64,000 nt of DNA from Paracoccaceae bacterium. Its GTDB lineage: Bacteria > Pseudomonadota > Alphaproteobacteria > Rhodobacterales > Rhodobacteraceae. The notes beneath the pieces are model-generated. The model did no database searches, had not been told where the DNA came from, and saw only the letters and a program-made list of their open reading frames with translations. The translations under genes were made by a program, and so were the position numbers. The DNA lies in assembly GCA_003605175.1 (NCBI GenBank), contig QWDA01000005.1, positions 248,001 to 312,000 of the forward strand. Reading direction: 5' to 3'. Below, piece by piece: positions 18,643 through 27,505 of this stretch; position 1 is the stretch's first letter; each line of letters opens with the position of its first letter.

Positions 18643-19818
18643 ATGACCAATGTCGTCATCGCATCCGCCGCGCGCACGGCTGTCGGCAGCTTCAGCGGTG
18701 CCTTCGCGAACACGCCGGCCCATGAACTGGGCGCGGCCGTTCTGGAAGAAATCGTGCGCCGCGCCGGGATCGAAAAGGGCGAGGTCTCGGAGACGATCCT
18801 CGGCCAGGTGCTGACCGCCGGGCAGGGCCAGAACCCGGCGCGCCAGGCGCATGTCAATGCCGGCCTGCCGATCGAGAGCGCGGCCTGGAGCATCAACCAG
18901 GTCTGCGGCTCGGGGCTCCGCGCGGTGGCGCTCGGCGCCCAGCACATCCAGCTCGGCGACGCCGCCATCGTCGCGGCGGGCGGGCAGGAGAGCATGTCGC
19001 TTTCGCCGCACGTCGCGCATCTGCGCGCGGGCCACAAGATGGGCGACATGAAGTTCATCGACTCGATGATCAAGGACGGGCTCTGGGACGCGTTCAACGG
19101 CTACCACATGGGCCAGACCGCCGAGAACGTCGCCGAGAAATGGCAGATCAGCCGCGACATGCAGGACGAGTTCGCCGTCGCCTCGCAGAACAAGGCCGAG
19201 GCGGCGCAGAAGGCCGGGAAGTTCGATGACGAGATCGTGGCCTTCACGGTGAAGACCCGGAAGGGCGACATCGTGGTCGACAAGGACGAATACATCCGCC
19301 ACGGCGCGACCATCGAGGCGATGCAGAAGCTGCGCCCCGCCTTCACCAAGGACGGGTCGGTGACCGCCGCGAACGCGAGCGGCATCAACGACGGCGCGGC
19401 GGCGGTGCTGCTGATGTCGGCGGATGAGGCTGAGAAGCGCGGGATCGAGCCCCTGGCCCGGATCGCTTCCTATGCGACCGCCGGTCTCGACCCGTCGATC
19501 ATGGGCGTGGGCCCGATCCACGCGTCGCGCAAGGCGCTCGAAAAGGCGGGCTGGTCGGTCGGGGATCTCGACCTCGTGGAGGCCAACGAGGCCTTCGCCG
19601 CACAGGCCTGCGCGGTCAACAAGGACATGGGCTGGGATCCGGCGATCGTGAACGTGAACGGCGGCGCCATCGCCATCGGCCACCCGATCGGCGCGTCCGG
19701 CTGCCGGGTGCTGAACACGCTCTTGTTCGAGATGAAGCGCCGCGACGCCAAGAAGGGCCTCGCCACGCTCTGCATCGGCGGCGGCATGGGTGTCGCGCTC
19801 TGTGTCGAGCGGCCGTAA
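18643..19818 (+). CDS. phaA: Acetyl-CoA acetyltransferase (beta-ketothiolase)
   Basis: Condenses two acetyl-CoA into acetoacetyl-CoA, the first step of polyhydroxybutyrate synthesis. The 391-residue protein starts [19 protein letters not shown] after a GAGAGGAG ribosome site; the longer frame upstream is not conserved. Catalytic residues are all present: Cys88 in NQVCGSG, His347 in GHPIGASG and Cys377 in CIGGGMG. It precedes phaB by 84 bases on the same strand. No phaC polymerase gene is in the window, which is common because phaCZPR is often unlinked. Confidence 0.96.
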   Translation: MTNVVIASAARTAVGSFSGAFANTPAHELGAAVLEEIVRRAGIEKGEVSETILGQVLTAGQGQNPARQAHVNAGLPIESAAWSINQVCGSGLRAVALGAQHIQLGDAAIVAAGGQESMSLSPHVAHLRAGHKMGDMKFIDSMIKDGLWDAFNGYHMGQTAENVAEKWQISRDMQDEFAVASQNKAEAAQKAGKFDDEIVAFTVKTRKGDIVVDKDEYIRHGATIEAMQKLRPAFTKDGSVTAANASGINDGAAAVLLMSADEAEKRGIEPLARIASYATAGLDPSIMGVGPIHASRKALEKAGWSVGDLDLVEANEAFAAQACAVNKDMGWDPAIVNVNGGAIAIGHPIGASGCRVLNTLLFEMKRRDAKKGLATLCIGGGMGVALCVERP

Positions 19819-19902
19819 ATAGCCGACCAGCGACGCAATATAGTTGCGTCGTTGGTTCGTCATTCGTAAGAAGATTTCGAGGAAATATCGGAGGAGGAAG
19901 TC

Positions 19903-20625
19903 ATGGCCCGTGTTGCACTGGTCACCGGGGGATCGCGCGGTATCGGCGAGGCGATTTCGAAGGCGCTGAAGGCCGAGGGCTACGCGGTGGCCGCGACCTA
20001 TGCCGGCAATGACGAGAAGGCCAGGGCCTTCTCGGAGGAGACCGGGATCAAGACCTACAAGTGGAACGCCGCGGATTACGAGGCTTCCAAGGCCGGCATC
20101 GCCCAGGTCGAGGCCGATCTCGGCCCGATCGACGTGGTGGTCGCCAATGCCGGCATCACGCGGGACGCGCCGTTCCACAAGATGACGCCGGAACAGTGGA
20201 AGGAGGTCATCGACACCAACCTTACCGGCGTGTTCAACACGGTTCACCCGGTCTGGCCGGGGATGCGCGAGCGGAAATTCGGCCGGATCATCGTGATCTC
20301 GTCGATCAACGGTCAGAAGGGCCAGTTCGGACAGGTGAACTATGCCGCGACCAAGGCCGGCGATCTGGGCATCGTGAAGTCGCTGGCGCAGGAAGGCGCG
20401 CGGGCGGGCATCACGGCGAACGCGATCTGCCCGGGCTACATCGCCACCGAGATGGTCATGGCCGTGCCGGAAGCGGTGCGCGAGAAGATCATCGGCCAGA
20501 TTCCGGCAGGCCGCCTCGGCGAGCCGGGTGAGATCGCGCGCTGCGTGGTGTTCCTGGCCTCGGACGATGCGGGCTTCATCAACGGCTCGACGATCAGCGC
20601 GAACGGGGCGCAGTTCTTCGTCTGA
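19903..20625 (+). CDS. phaB: Acetoacetyl-CoA reductase
   Basis: NADPH-dependent SDR that reduces acetoacetyl-CoA to (R)-3-hydroxybutyryl-CoA, the monomer for polyhydroxybutyrate. It has 240 residues, with cofactor loop TGGSRGIGEAI (8-18), NAG at 87-89, Ser133/134, and the catalytic Tyr147-x-x-x-Lys151 in VNYAATKAG. A GGAGGA ribosome site sits before the ATG at 19903. It forms an operon with phaA and ends at a clear terminator. Confidence 0.97.
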   Translation: MARVALVTGGSRGIGEAISKALKAEGYAVAATYAGNDEKARAFSEETGIKTYKWNAADYEASKAGIAQVEADLGPIDVVVANAGITRDAPFHKMTPEQWKEVIDTNLTGVFNTVHPVWPGMRERKFGRIIVISSINGQKGQFGQVNYAATKAGDLGIVKSLAQEGARAGITANAICPGYIATEMVMAVPEAVREKIIGQIPAGRLGEPGEIARCVVFLASDDAGFINGSTISANGAQFFV

Positions 20626-20655
20626 GCGCGCGCCCGGACCGATAAGATCCCATCG

Positions 20656-20682
20656 AAAGGCCGCCGTTTGGGGCGGCCTTTT
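20656..20682 (+). terminator. Intrinsic terminator of phaAB
   Basis: Stem AAAGGCCGCC (20656-20665) and GGCGGCCTTT (20672-20681) followed by a run of T to 20684, about 30 bases past the phaB stop. This is a textbook rho-independent terminator. Confidence 0.9.
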
Positions 20683-20792
20683 TTCTTGAGAAGTCGCGGG
20701 CGGCTCGTATTAATTGCCTGGCGGGTGCCGAACTCGCGTTTCGATTGTTGATTTCGGCCTTCGGGCCGCATTTTTTCAGGGAGGATCCCCCA

Positions 20793-22193
20793 ATGACTTC
20801 GCCCCATGGCCTGGGCGGCCTTGCCGGCCTCGACGCTTACTGCAAACGCGGCCATTCCCATCACGACGGCGACAGGTTCGGACGGCTCTTCGCCGATCTG
20901 CCGCCCCTGTTCACCGATCCGCGGGTGCTCGAGAATCTCGGCCGGCCGGACGGCCCGATGGCCGACGACAAGGCGGAAACCACCAGCGTCGCGGTCGGGC
21001 TGATCTTTTTCGGCCAGTTCCTCGACCACGACATCACGCTCGACATTTCCTCGAGCCTTGACACGGTGAACGATCCGGCGACGACCGGGAACGTGCGGAC
21101 GCCGAGCCTGGACCTCGACTGCATCTACGGGCTCGGGCCCGATGCGCAGCCCTATCTCTATCACGCGGAAGGTGCGTACAAAGGCGTCAAGCTGATCACC
21201 GGCGCCGAGCATGGCACCGGCCCGCACGCGGCCGACGACCTTGCGCGGGTCGGCGAGGTGGCGCTGATCGGCGATTTCCGCAACGACGAGAACCGGGCGG
21301 TGAGCCAGGTGCAGCTGTCGATGATCCGGGCGCATAACCGGTTCTGCGAGGATCTCCACGGGACGTATCAGGGCAAGGCGCTCTACGAGAAGGCTCGCGA
21401 GCGGTGCAGCTGGCACTACCAGTGGTGCGTGGTGCACGATTACCTGGCGAAGATCTGCGGCAAGCCGGTGATCGACCGGGTGCTGGCCGAGGGGCGGCAG
21501 GTCTACAAGCCCTGCGCGCCGTTCATCCCAGTGGAGTTTTCCATCGCCGCCTATCGGTTCGGCCATGCCATGGTGCCGATGGAGATTCAGTTCCAGAAGG
21601 GCAATCCGAGGTTCGAGCTGTTCGGCGAGGTCTATGGCCGGGGCTTCGAATCGATCAAGGATGCCCGGGCGGTGGCCGATATCCACGAGCTGTTCGAGAC
21701 CCATGAAGGGAGGCAGGTCCAGCGCGCATCGCGCTGCGACACCAAGCTGGCGAAGGACCTTCTGAAACTGTCGGCGCGGATCGATTCCGGGCGGCAATCG
21801 CTCGCCACCCGCAACATGATCCGCGGCCAGAGCTTCCTTCTGCCCTCGGGCGAGTCGGTGGCGCGCGAGCTTGGCCGTGACGCGGCGGAGATCGGCCAGA
21901 TCAGCGCGGCGGCGCGAAGCGACGAGCCCGGCCTCACCGCGGGCACGCCGCTCTGGTACTACATCCTGAAGGAGGCCGAGATCATCGGCCGCGAGGAGCC
22001 CGATGGCAGCCGCAGCCCCGGCGAGGGTCTGGGCCCGGTGGGCGCAACGATCGTCGCCGAGACGATCATCGGGCTGATCGAGCTGGATTCCCGGTCCTGG
22101 CTGGGCTCCGACCGGAACTGGCGGCCGGAGACCTATTCGGACGACGGCACGATCGAGATCTCGACCGTGGGGCACTTGCTGGCCTATCGCTGA
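20793..22193 (+). CDS. Animal-type haem peroxidase
   Basis: A 466-residue member of the animal haem peroxidase (peroxidase-cyclooxygenase) superfamily. The distal His79 lies in FFGQFLDHDITLD, the Arg in SMIRAHNRFCEDL (about 179) is the catalytic arginine, and the proximal His258 is in AAYRFGHAMVP. No signal peptide is seen, so it may act in the cytosol or leave by a leaderless route. Bacterial members oxidise small phenols or halides and some are linked to secreted enzymes; its substrate is unknown. The start at 20793 follows an AGGGAGG site. It stands alone, between two terminators. Confidence 0.88.
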   Translation: MTSPHGLGGLAGLDAYCKRGHSHHDGDRFGRLFADLPPLFTDPRVLENLGRPDGPMADDKAETTSVAVGLIFFGQFLDHDITLDISSSLDTVNDPATTGNVRTPSLDLDCIYGLGPDAQPYLYHAEGAYKGVKLITGAEHGTGPHAADDLARVGEVALIGDFRNDENRAVSQVQLSMIRAHNRFCEDLHGTYQGKALYEKARERCSWHYQWCVVHDYLAKICGKPVIDRVLAEGRQVYKPCAPFIPVEFSIAAYRFGHAMVPMEIQFQKGNPRFELFGEVYGRGFESIKDARAVADIHELFETHEGRQVQRASRCDTKLAKDLLKLSARIDSGRQSLATRNMIRGQSFLLPSGESVARELGRDAAEIGQISAAARSDEPGLTAGTPLWYYILKEAEIIGREEPDGSRSPGEGLGPVGATIVAETIIGLIELDSRSWLGSDRNWRPETYSDDGTIEISTVGHLLAYR

Positions 22194-22202
22194 GCCGGAA
22201 AA

Positions 22203-22233
22203 AAATGGCCGTTTTTAGTCGAAACGGCCATTT
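22203..22233 (+). terminator. Intrinsic terminator after the peroxidase gene
   Basis: Stem AAATGGCCGTTT (22203-22214) and AAACGGCCATTT (22222-22233), perfect over 12 bases with a 7-base loop, followed by CTTCGG. It begins 10 bases after the stop codon. The A/T flanks could allow function in both directions. Confidence 0.85.
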
Positions 22234-22288
22234 CTTCGGATGTTAACCGATTTCGCCGAGCGTCGGGCCCGCAGCGAAAGGGCCCGAC

Positions 22289-22471
22289 ATGCACGGCGCG
22301 ACACGCACACCCAACCTGTCCGATGACCCGGCGGCCGAGGATCCGCGCGCGCGGCGCATCGCGGCGCTGTCGTCGGAATATCTCGAAGCCGATGCGGCGC
22401 GGCGCGATGCCATCGCCCGGGAAATCGCCGGGTTGATCGAAGGCAGGGTAACGCCCTTCGGCCGGGGCTGA
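22289..22471 (+). CDS. Small hypothetical protein (60 aa)
   Basis: MHGATRTPNLSDDPAAEDPRARRIAALSSEYLEADAARRDAIAREIAGLIEGRVTPFGRG is predicted as an Ala/Arg/Glu-rich helical protein without membrane segments. A GCGAAAGG purine stretch precedes the ATG. It resembles other short helical orphans of Rhodobacterales, but I do not recognise a family. The coding call rests on codon bias and the start site only. Confidence 0.45.
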   Translation: MHGATRTPNLSDDPAAEDPRARRIAALSSEYLEADAARRDAIAREIAGLIEGRVTPFGRG

Positions 22472-22502
22472 CTGAGCCCCTATCGTTCAGGGATCTGGGG
22501 GG

Positions 22503-22670
22503 TCACGCGCTTTGGAGGCGGTCGATTTCTTCCTTGAGCCTGAGTTTCTGCTTCTTCAGATCGGTGATCTCGTAATCGCTGGTCCCGGGGCTCTTCTGGG
22601 CCTCTTCGACCTTTACTGAAAGAGTGTGGTGCTTCCTGCGGAGTTCTTCCAGGTGCGAACTCAAGGCCAT
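22503..22670 (-). CDS. YdcH/DUF465-family small coiled-coil protein
   Basis: A 55-residue helical hairpin, MALSSHLEELRRKHHTLSVKVEEAQKSPGTSDYEITDLKKQKLRLKEEIDRL. The pattern H-x-L-x-x-K-H...E...P...D..I..LKK-x-KL-x-L-K-E-E-I is diagnostic of the YdcH (DUF465) family. I chose the internal ATG at 22670, which gives the usual family length. Function unknown. Confidence 0.85.
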   Translation of the reverse strand: MALSSHLEELRRKHHTLSVKVEEAQKSPGTSDYEITDLKKQKLRLKEEIDRLQSA

Positions 22671-22780
22671 CGGCGTACTCCTCAATCATTGGCTATATCC
22701 GGAAGTGCATCACAGAAATCGAGTCGTGTCACGCACCGTGCGGAGAGTGGTGGATAGGCGCAGGATTCCGCGCCTTCTCC

Positions 22781-23545
22781 TTAGGAAGAGTTAACGGCGG
22801 CCCAGGGCCAGGGTTCCCCGTCGCGAAGCACGTTTCGGGCAATTTCGGTGTAATTTTCTCCATCTCTCTCGTGGGTTGTGCCGCGATGCAGGAGCGTGGG
22901 CGCGGCGAGGGAGAGCGGCGCGCCGCCGCCCTTGCGGGCGAGGAGGAGGATGCGGCTCGCGTCGCGGCCCTCGCGGGGGGCGAGCGGGTAGAGGCGGATC
23001 GCCGCGCGGCCGGTGAGCGCGCGGAGCAGGTCGGGCAGCCGTTCGGGCAGCTGGATCACCGAAAGCACTCCGCCCGGGCGGAGCCGCCGGAGCGCCGCAT
23101 CGCACCAGGCTTGCATGTCCGTCGCCCCGGCGAGTGCGGTCTCGCGGCCGGCATCCCGGGCCGCGCTGCGCCGCGCGCCGTCGAAATAGGGCGGGTTCAT
23201 CAGCACATGGTCGAAGCTTTCGGCCTTGAGCGCCGCCGGCATCCGCGCCACGTCGCCGCGGGTCACGGTCATGGCGATGCCGTTCTCGGCAGCGTTCCTT
23301 TCGGCGAGGGCGGCATAGGCTTCCTGGAGCTCCAGCCCGTACAGCACCAACCCCGGCACCCGCGCGGCGAGACAGAGCGCCGCGGTGCCCACGCCGCAGC
23401 CGAGATCGAGCGCCCGCTCTCCCGCCCGGGCTGGCACCGCGGCGGCGAGGAACACCGGATCGACCCCGGCCCGGTAGCCCTGCGCGGGTTGGGCAATCCG
23501 CAGGCGGCCGCCGAGAAACCCGTCAACCGTGAGCGCGCCGGTCAC
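22781..23545 (-). CDS. TrmN6-like tRNA methyltransferase
   Basis: A 254-residue SAM-dependent methyltransferase of the TrmN6/YfiC group, which methylates N6 of A37 in tRNA-Val. The SAM loop is LDLGCGVGTAALCLAARV (46-63) and the adenine N6 motif NPPY is at 117-120. The N-terminal DGFLGGRLRIAQPAQGYRAGVDPVFLAAAV is typical of this group. The ATG overlaps the DUF2007 stop by four bases, so the two genes form a coupled pair, as in many Rhodobacterales. The exact target base is inferred from the family. Confidence 0.85.
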   Translation of the reverse strand: MTGALTVDGFLGGRLRIAQPAQGYRAGVDPVFLAAAVPARAGERALDLGCGVGTAALCLAARVPGLVLYGLELQEAYAALAERNAAENGIAMTVTRGDVARMPAALKAESFDHVLMNPPYFDGARRSAARDAGRETALAGATDMQAWCDAALRRLRPGGVLSVIQLPERLPDLLRALTGRAAIRLYPLAPREGRDASRILLLARKGGGAPLSLAAPTLLHRGTTHERDGENYTEIARNVLRDGEPWPWAAVNSS

Positions 23546-23760
23546 GGCCGGCTGACCTCGATCCCGTTATCGGCGAGCACGCGGCTGGCGATGAAATGGT
23601 CGTCCTCGTGGACCATCAGCCGCCGCGGCAGGACGCCGATCGAACCCTCGAGCACGCTCATGTGGACGTCGATCTCGAACACGTCTATATCCTCGCCCTC
23701 TAGGAGCGCCGTGGCGAATGCGATTACCGTGGGATCGGTCGTGCGGAGAAGTTCCTTCAT
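23542..23760 (-). CDS. DUF2007 family protein
   Basis: A 72-residue protein, MKELLRTTDPTVIAFATALLEGEDIDVFEIDVHMSV..., of the DUF2007 family (putative signal-transducing proteins with an alpha-beta fold similar to PII-like sensors). The pattern of an N-terminal strand, helix AFATALLEGEDI and closing R-V-L-A-D-N-G-I is characteristic. It overlaps the downstream methyltransferase by four bases (ATGA). It is divergent from the polyprenyl synthase gene, with the shared promoter between 23761 and 23816. Confidence 0.85.
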   Translation of the reverse strand: MKELLRTTDPTVIAFATALLEGEDIDVFEIDVHMSVLEGSIGVLPRRLMVHEDDHFIASRVLADNGIEVSRP

Positions 23761-23816
23761 GTTTAGAGACGTAAGGGCTTTTGCAGCTCTTTGTCGAGCG
23801 ATCTGACGAGGGCGGT

Positions 23817-24818
23817 ATGGGCCTGGACGAGGCGGTGCGGAAACCCCACGAGCGGCTGGCCGAGGCCGTGGCCGAGGATATGGGGCGGGTCAACGCGCTG
23901 ATCGCGGCGCGGATGGCGTCGGAACATGCGCCGCGGATTCCCGAGGTGACGCGGCATCTGGTGGAGGCCGGCGGCAAGCGGCTCCGGCCGATGCTGACGC
24001 TCGCGGCGGCGCGGATGCTGGGCTATGCGGGCGAGGACCATGTGCGGCTCGCGGCGACGGTGGAGTTCATCCACACCGCGACGCTGCTTCATGACGACGT
24101 GGTCGACGAGAGTCGGCAGCGGCGCGGGCGGCCGACCGCGAATCTCCTGTGGGACAACAAATCCTCGGTGCTGGTGGGCGACTACCTGTTCGCCCGCGCG
24201 TTCCAGCTCATGGTCGAGACCGGCTCGGTGCGGGTGCTGGGCATCCTCTCGAACGCCTCGGCGACGATCGCGGAGGGGGAGGTGCTGCAGCTGACGGCGG
24301 CGCAGAACCTGAAGACCGACGAGGCGGTCTATCTCCAGGTGGTGCGCGGCAAGACGGCGGCGCTGTTCGCGGCGGCGACCGAAGTGGGCGGCGTGATCGC
24401 GGCGGCGCCCGAGGCGCAGATCCGCGCGCTTCATACCTATGGCGATGCGCTGGGCGTGGCGTTCCAGATCGTCGACGACCTGCTCGACTACGCGGGCGAC
24501 ATGACGGCCACCGGCAAGAATGTCGGCGACGATTTCCGCGAGCGGAAGCTGACGCTGCCGGTGATCAAGGCGGTGGCGGCGGCCAATGCCGAGGAGCGGG
24601 GCTTCTGGGTGCGGGTGATCGAGAAGGGCGACCAGCGCGACGGCGATCTCGAGACGGCGCTGCGGCTTCTGGCGCGGCATGGATGCCTCGAGGCGACGCG
24701 GGAAGAGGCGCTGGGCTGGGCTGGGCGGGCGAAAGACGCGCTTTCGGCGCTGCCCGATCATCCGATCCGCGGGTTGCTGGGCGATCTGGCCGATTACGTG
24801 GTGGCGCGGATTTCCTGA
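23817..24818 (+). CDS. Long-chain polyprenyl diphosphate synthase
   Basis: A 333-residue trans-isoprenyl diphosphate synthase that builds the ubiquinone side chain (octa- or decaprenyl, IspB/DdsA type). The first Asp-rich motif is at D93-D94-V-V-D97 in LLHDDVVDESRQRRG, the second at D220-D221-L-L-D224. GGKRLRP at 52-58 binds diphosphate. Residues just before the first motif (A-T-L-L-H) are small, consistent with a long product. The start at 23817 (MGLDEAVRKPHERL) fits the family; a longer start at 23781 adds unconserved residues. In alphaproteobacteria the product is usually C50 for Q-10, but length cannot be proven here. Confidence 0.92.
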   Translation: MGLDEAVRKPHERLAEAVAEDMGRVNALIAARMASEHAPRIPEVTRHLVEAGGKRLRPMLTLAAARMLGYAGEDHVRLAATVEFIHTATLLHDDVVDESRQRRGRPTANLLWDNKSSVLVGDYLFARAFQLMVETGSVRVLGILSNASATIAEGEVLQLTAAQNLKTDEAVYLQVVRGKTAALFAAATEVGGVIAAAPEAQIRALHTYGDALGVAFQIVDDLLDYAGDMTATGKNVGDDFRERKLTLPVIKAVAAANAEERGFWVRVIEKGDQRDGDLETALRLLARHGCLEATREEALGWAGRAKDALSALPDHPIRGLLGDLADYVVARIS

Positions 24819-24825
24819 CTGGCGG

Positions 24826-25773
24826 TCAGTTCGCCATTTCGACGAAGAGATCGGTGAGCCATTTGACCGAGCGTTCGAGATAGCCGTCGACGCTCTGCCG
24901 GATGCCGTTCGCCCAGTCCACGTAGTCTGCCAGGGCCGGCTTCAGCCCCGGCAGGGCGGCGCCGATCTGCGGCGCGAAGAGATAGGCGAGGATCATCAGG
25001 ACCACCGCGAGCAGCACGAGCGAAAAGCCCATGCGGAAGCCGCTGCGCCGTTTGTGGGTTTCCTCGGCCGCCGCGATCTCGTCCTCGGCGGGGATCGCGC
25101 GGTCGGAGGTGGCGGTGAGGGTGGAGTTGATTTCCTCGATATCCGGCAGGAGTGCCTTGCGCCGCGCGGCGGCGGCCTCCGCGTCGTCTTCGCTTTCGCC
25201 CTCTTCCTCGTCCGCACCGCGCAGCCGGGCAACGGCCTCGCGGCTCATCTCGGGATCGGGCTGGCGCTCGGTGCCCGCGGCCACTTCGGCGCGGCGCGCG
25301 GCGATCTCGCGCTCGGCCTCGGCCTTGAGGATACCGAGGACCGCCGCGTCGATCTCGGGGCGCGCCGCGCTCCGTTCGGGTTTCGGCGCGGGGGCTTCCG
25401 CCGCGGCCACGGCGGGTTCGGGTTCCTGTTGGGGCTCCGGTTCCGGTTCCGCTGTCGGGACCGGCTCGGCGGCCCTGGCGGGAATCCCGGCCTCCTCGTC
25501 AGGCAGTTCCGGTGCCGGGGCGGCCGGATCGTCGTCATAGGACTGGTCCGGGCCGGATCCGCCCTTGGCGAAGAACGCGGCCGCCTCGTCGGTCAGCCCG
25601 CTCTCCGGATGATCGGGGTCGACCCGCGCTTCCGGGGCCAGGCGGATCGTTTCGCGCGGTTCCTGGAACCAGGACTTGCCGCAGTTCGAGCATTGCACGT
25701 CGCGTCCCGACGCCGGGATCAGCGCGGCATCGACCTCGTATTGTGCATCGCAGCTAGGGCAAACGAGCCGCAT
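24826..25773 (-). CDS. Zinc-ribbon (MJ0042-type) single-pass membrane protein
   Basis: A 315-residue protein with an N-terminal MJ0042 zinc ribbon (CPSCDAQYEV...CSNCGKSW, residues 5-35, four Cys), a long Pro/Glu/Ala-rich acidic linker (about 60-215), one transmembrane helix (about 250-270, GFSLVLLAVVLMILAYLF) and a short C-terminal domain with PGLKPALADYVDWANGIRQSVDGYL. This layout is widespread in Rhodobacterales; the role is unknown. The start at 25773 places the zinc ribbon at the N-terminus. Convergent with the polyprenyl synthase gene (7-base gap) and divergent from ftsE. Confidence 0.8.
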   Translation of the reverse strand: MRLVCPSCDAQYEVDAALIPASGRDVQCSNCGKSWFQEPRETIRLAPEARVDPDHPESGLTDEAAAFFAKGGSGPDQSYDDDPAAPAPELPDEEAGIPARAAEPVPTAEPEPEPQQEPEPAVAAAEAPAPKPERSAARPEIDAAVLGILKAEAEREIAARRAEVAAGTERQPDPEMSREAVARLRGADEEEGESEDDAEAAAARRKALLPDIEEINSTLTATSDRAIPAEDEIAAAEETHKRRSGFRMGFSLVLLAVVLMILAYLFAPQIGAALPGLKPALADYVDWANGIRQSVDGYLERSVKWLTDLFVEMAN

Positions 25774-25901
25774 CGAATTCCACCAGTGCGGCCCATGCCG
25801 CCGAAAGTCTGTCTTAGGCGTCAATCTATTACCAGCGCGAACCGAAAACGCAAAGCGCGAGCCGCAAGCGGAATTGAATCACCCCGCTGCCTGAGGCAAA
25901 C

Positions 25902-26606
25902 ATGTCGCGGGCAGGACCGGGACATGTCGTGATCGCGCTTTCAGACGTCAGCTACAGCTACGGCGACCGGCCGCTGATTGCCGGGCTCGACCTCTCCCTC
26001 GCGCAGGGGTCGTTCCATTTCCTCACCGGGCCGTCCGGGTCGGGCAAGACGACGCTCCTGAAGCTCTGCTACATGGAGCTCCTGCCGACCCATGGCGCCG
26101 TCTCGGTCTTCGGCACCGACGCTGCCACGCTCGACCGCGACGGGGTGGCCCGCGCCCGTCAGCGGATCGGCATCGTGCACCAGGATTGCCAGTTCATCGA
26201 CCATCTGACTGTTTCGGAGAACGTGGCGATGCCCCTGTCGGTGGCCGGCCGTGACCCGGAGCGCGAGCGCGAGAACCTGGCCGAGCTGCTGGCCTGGGTC
26301 GGGCTGTCCGGCCATGCCGACGCGCGCCCGCCGCAGCTCTCGGGCGGCGAGCGGCAGCGCGCGGCGCTGGCAAGGGCGGTGATCATGTCGCCCGACGTGA
26401 TCCTGGCCGACGAGCCCACCGGCAACGTGGACTGGGAAATGAGCGAGCGGCTGCTGATGCTGCTGGTGCAGCTCCACAAGATGGGCAAGACGATCCTGAT
26501 CGCGACCCATGACCTCGCGCTGATCCGCCAGGCCAAAGGCCATCTCCAGGCGCGGGTGCTGCGGCTGCGCGAGGGCCGCCTGCAAAGCGCCGGGTCCGAC
26601 CTGTGA
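25902..26606 (+). CDS. ftsE: Cell division ATP-binding protein FtsE
   Basis: ABC-type ATPase that with FtsX controls peptidoglycan hydrolases at the septum. It has 234 residues: Walker A GPSGSGKTT near 43-51, Q-loop HQDC, signature LSGGERQRAALARA and Walker B VILADEPTGNVD. A TGAGG site before the ATG at 25902 supports this start, though a GTG at 25929 is possible. The stop overlaps ftsX by four bases. The gene order ftsE-ftsX-plsC is typical of alphaproteobacteria. Confidence 0.93.
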   Translation: MSRAGPGHVVIALSDVSYSYGDRPLIAGLDLSLAQGSFHFLTGPSGSGKTTLLKLCYMELLPTHGAVSVFGTDAATLDRDGVARARQRIGIVHQDCQFIDHLTVSENVAMPLSVAGRDPERERENLAELLAWVGLSGHADARPPQLSGGERQRAALARAVIMSPDVILADEPTGNVDWEMSERLLMLLVQLHKMGKTILIATHDLALIRQAKGHLQARVLRLREGRLQSAGSDL

Positions 26607-27505
26607 CGCGCCCCGATCCCGCCCTCCTGCGGATGCCCGACCCGCGCGAGGCGAACCGCGTGGTCCCGCCCACCGGGATCGCCGCCTGGCTCACCGTCTT
26701 CGTCTCCGCGGCGATGGCCTTTCTCGCGGTCTTCGCGCTGGCGCTCTTGTTCGCCACCTCGCGGCTCGCCGAGCGCTGGTCGGACGAGCTGGCGCGCACC
26801 GCGACGATCCGGATCTCGGCCCCGTCCGAGCAGATGGCCGCGCAGGTCGCGGCGACGCTGCGGGTGCTCGACCAGACGCCCGGCATCGCCGCCTCGCGGG
26901 CGCTCGACGACGCGGAGCAACGCAAGCTGCTCGAGCCCTGGTTCGGCCCCGACCTGCCGATCGACACGCTGCCGGTGCCGCGGCTGATCGAGATCGTCGA
27001 AGATCCCGAGGGCTTCGACGCCGAAAGCCTGCGGCTCAGGCTCCGCGCCGAGGCGCCGGGCGCGATCCTCGACGACCACACCCGTTGGCGCCGCCCGCTG
27101 ATTGCCGCGGCGGGGCGGCTGCGGACGCTGGGCTGGCTCGCCCTGGCGCTGATCGCCGGGTCGCTCGCCGCCATGGTGACGCTGGCCGCCTCCGCCTCGC
27201 TCGCGGCCAATGCGAAGGTGATCGACGTGTTGCGGCTGATCGGCGCCCGCGACAGTTTCGTCGCCCGCGCCTTCACCCGCCGCTTCACGCTGCGCGCGAT
27301 GGCCGGCGCCGCCGCGGGCACCCTAGTGGGGATGATCGCCGTGGCGCTGGTGCCGCGCTCGGCCGGGAGCACCGCCTTTCTCACCGACCTCGCCTTCCGC
27401 GGCGCCGAATGGCTCGCCCCGCTCGCGATCCCGCTGCTCGCCGGGTTCACCGCCTTCTGGACGACGCGCATCGCCGCACTCCGTCGCCTCAGGGAGACAC
27501 GCTGA
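26603..27505 (+). CDS. ftsX: Cell division permease-like protein FtsX
   Basis: A 300-residue four-helix integral membrane protein, partner of FtsE, that transmits ATPase cycling to periplasmic cell-wall hydrolases. A first helix is at about 28-50, then a periplasmic loop of about 110 residues (including APSEQMAAQVAATLRVLDQTPG), and three helices clustered from 185 to 290. It starts GTG (26603) overlapping ftsE and stops overlapping plsC, so all three genes are translationally coupled. Sequence is as divergent as is usual for FtsX. Confidence 0.88.
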   Translation: MTRPDPALLRMPDPREANRVVPPTGIAAWLTVFVSAAMAFLAVFALALLFATSRLAERWSDELARTATIRISAPSEQMAAQVAATLRVLDQTPGIAASRALDDAEQRKLLEPWFGPDLPIDTLPVPRLIEIVEDPEGFDAESLRLRLRAEAPGAILDDHTRWRRPLIAAAGRLRTLGWLALALIAGSLAAMVTLAASASLAANAKVIDVLRLIGARDSFVARAFTRRFTLRAMAGAAAGTLVGMIAVALVPRSAGSTAFLTDLAFRGAEWLAPLAIPLLAGFTAFWTTRIAALRRLRETR

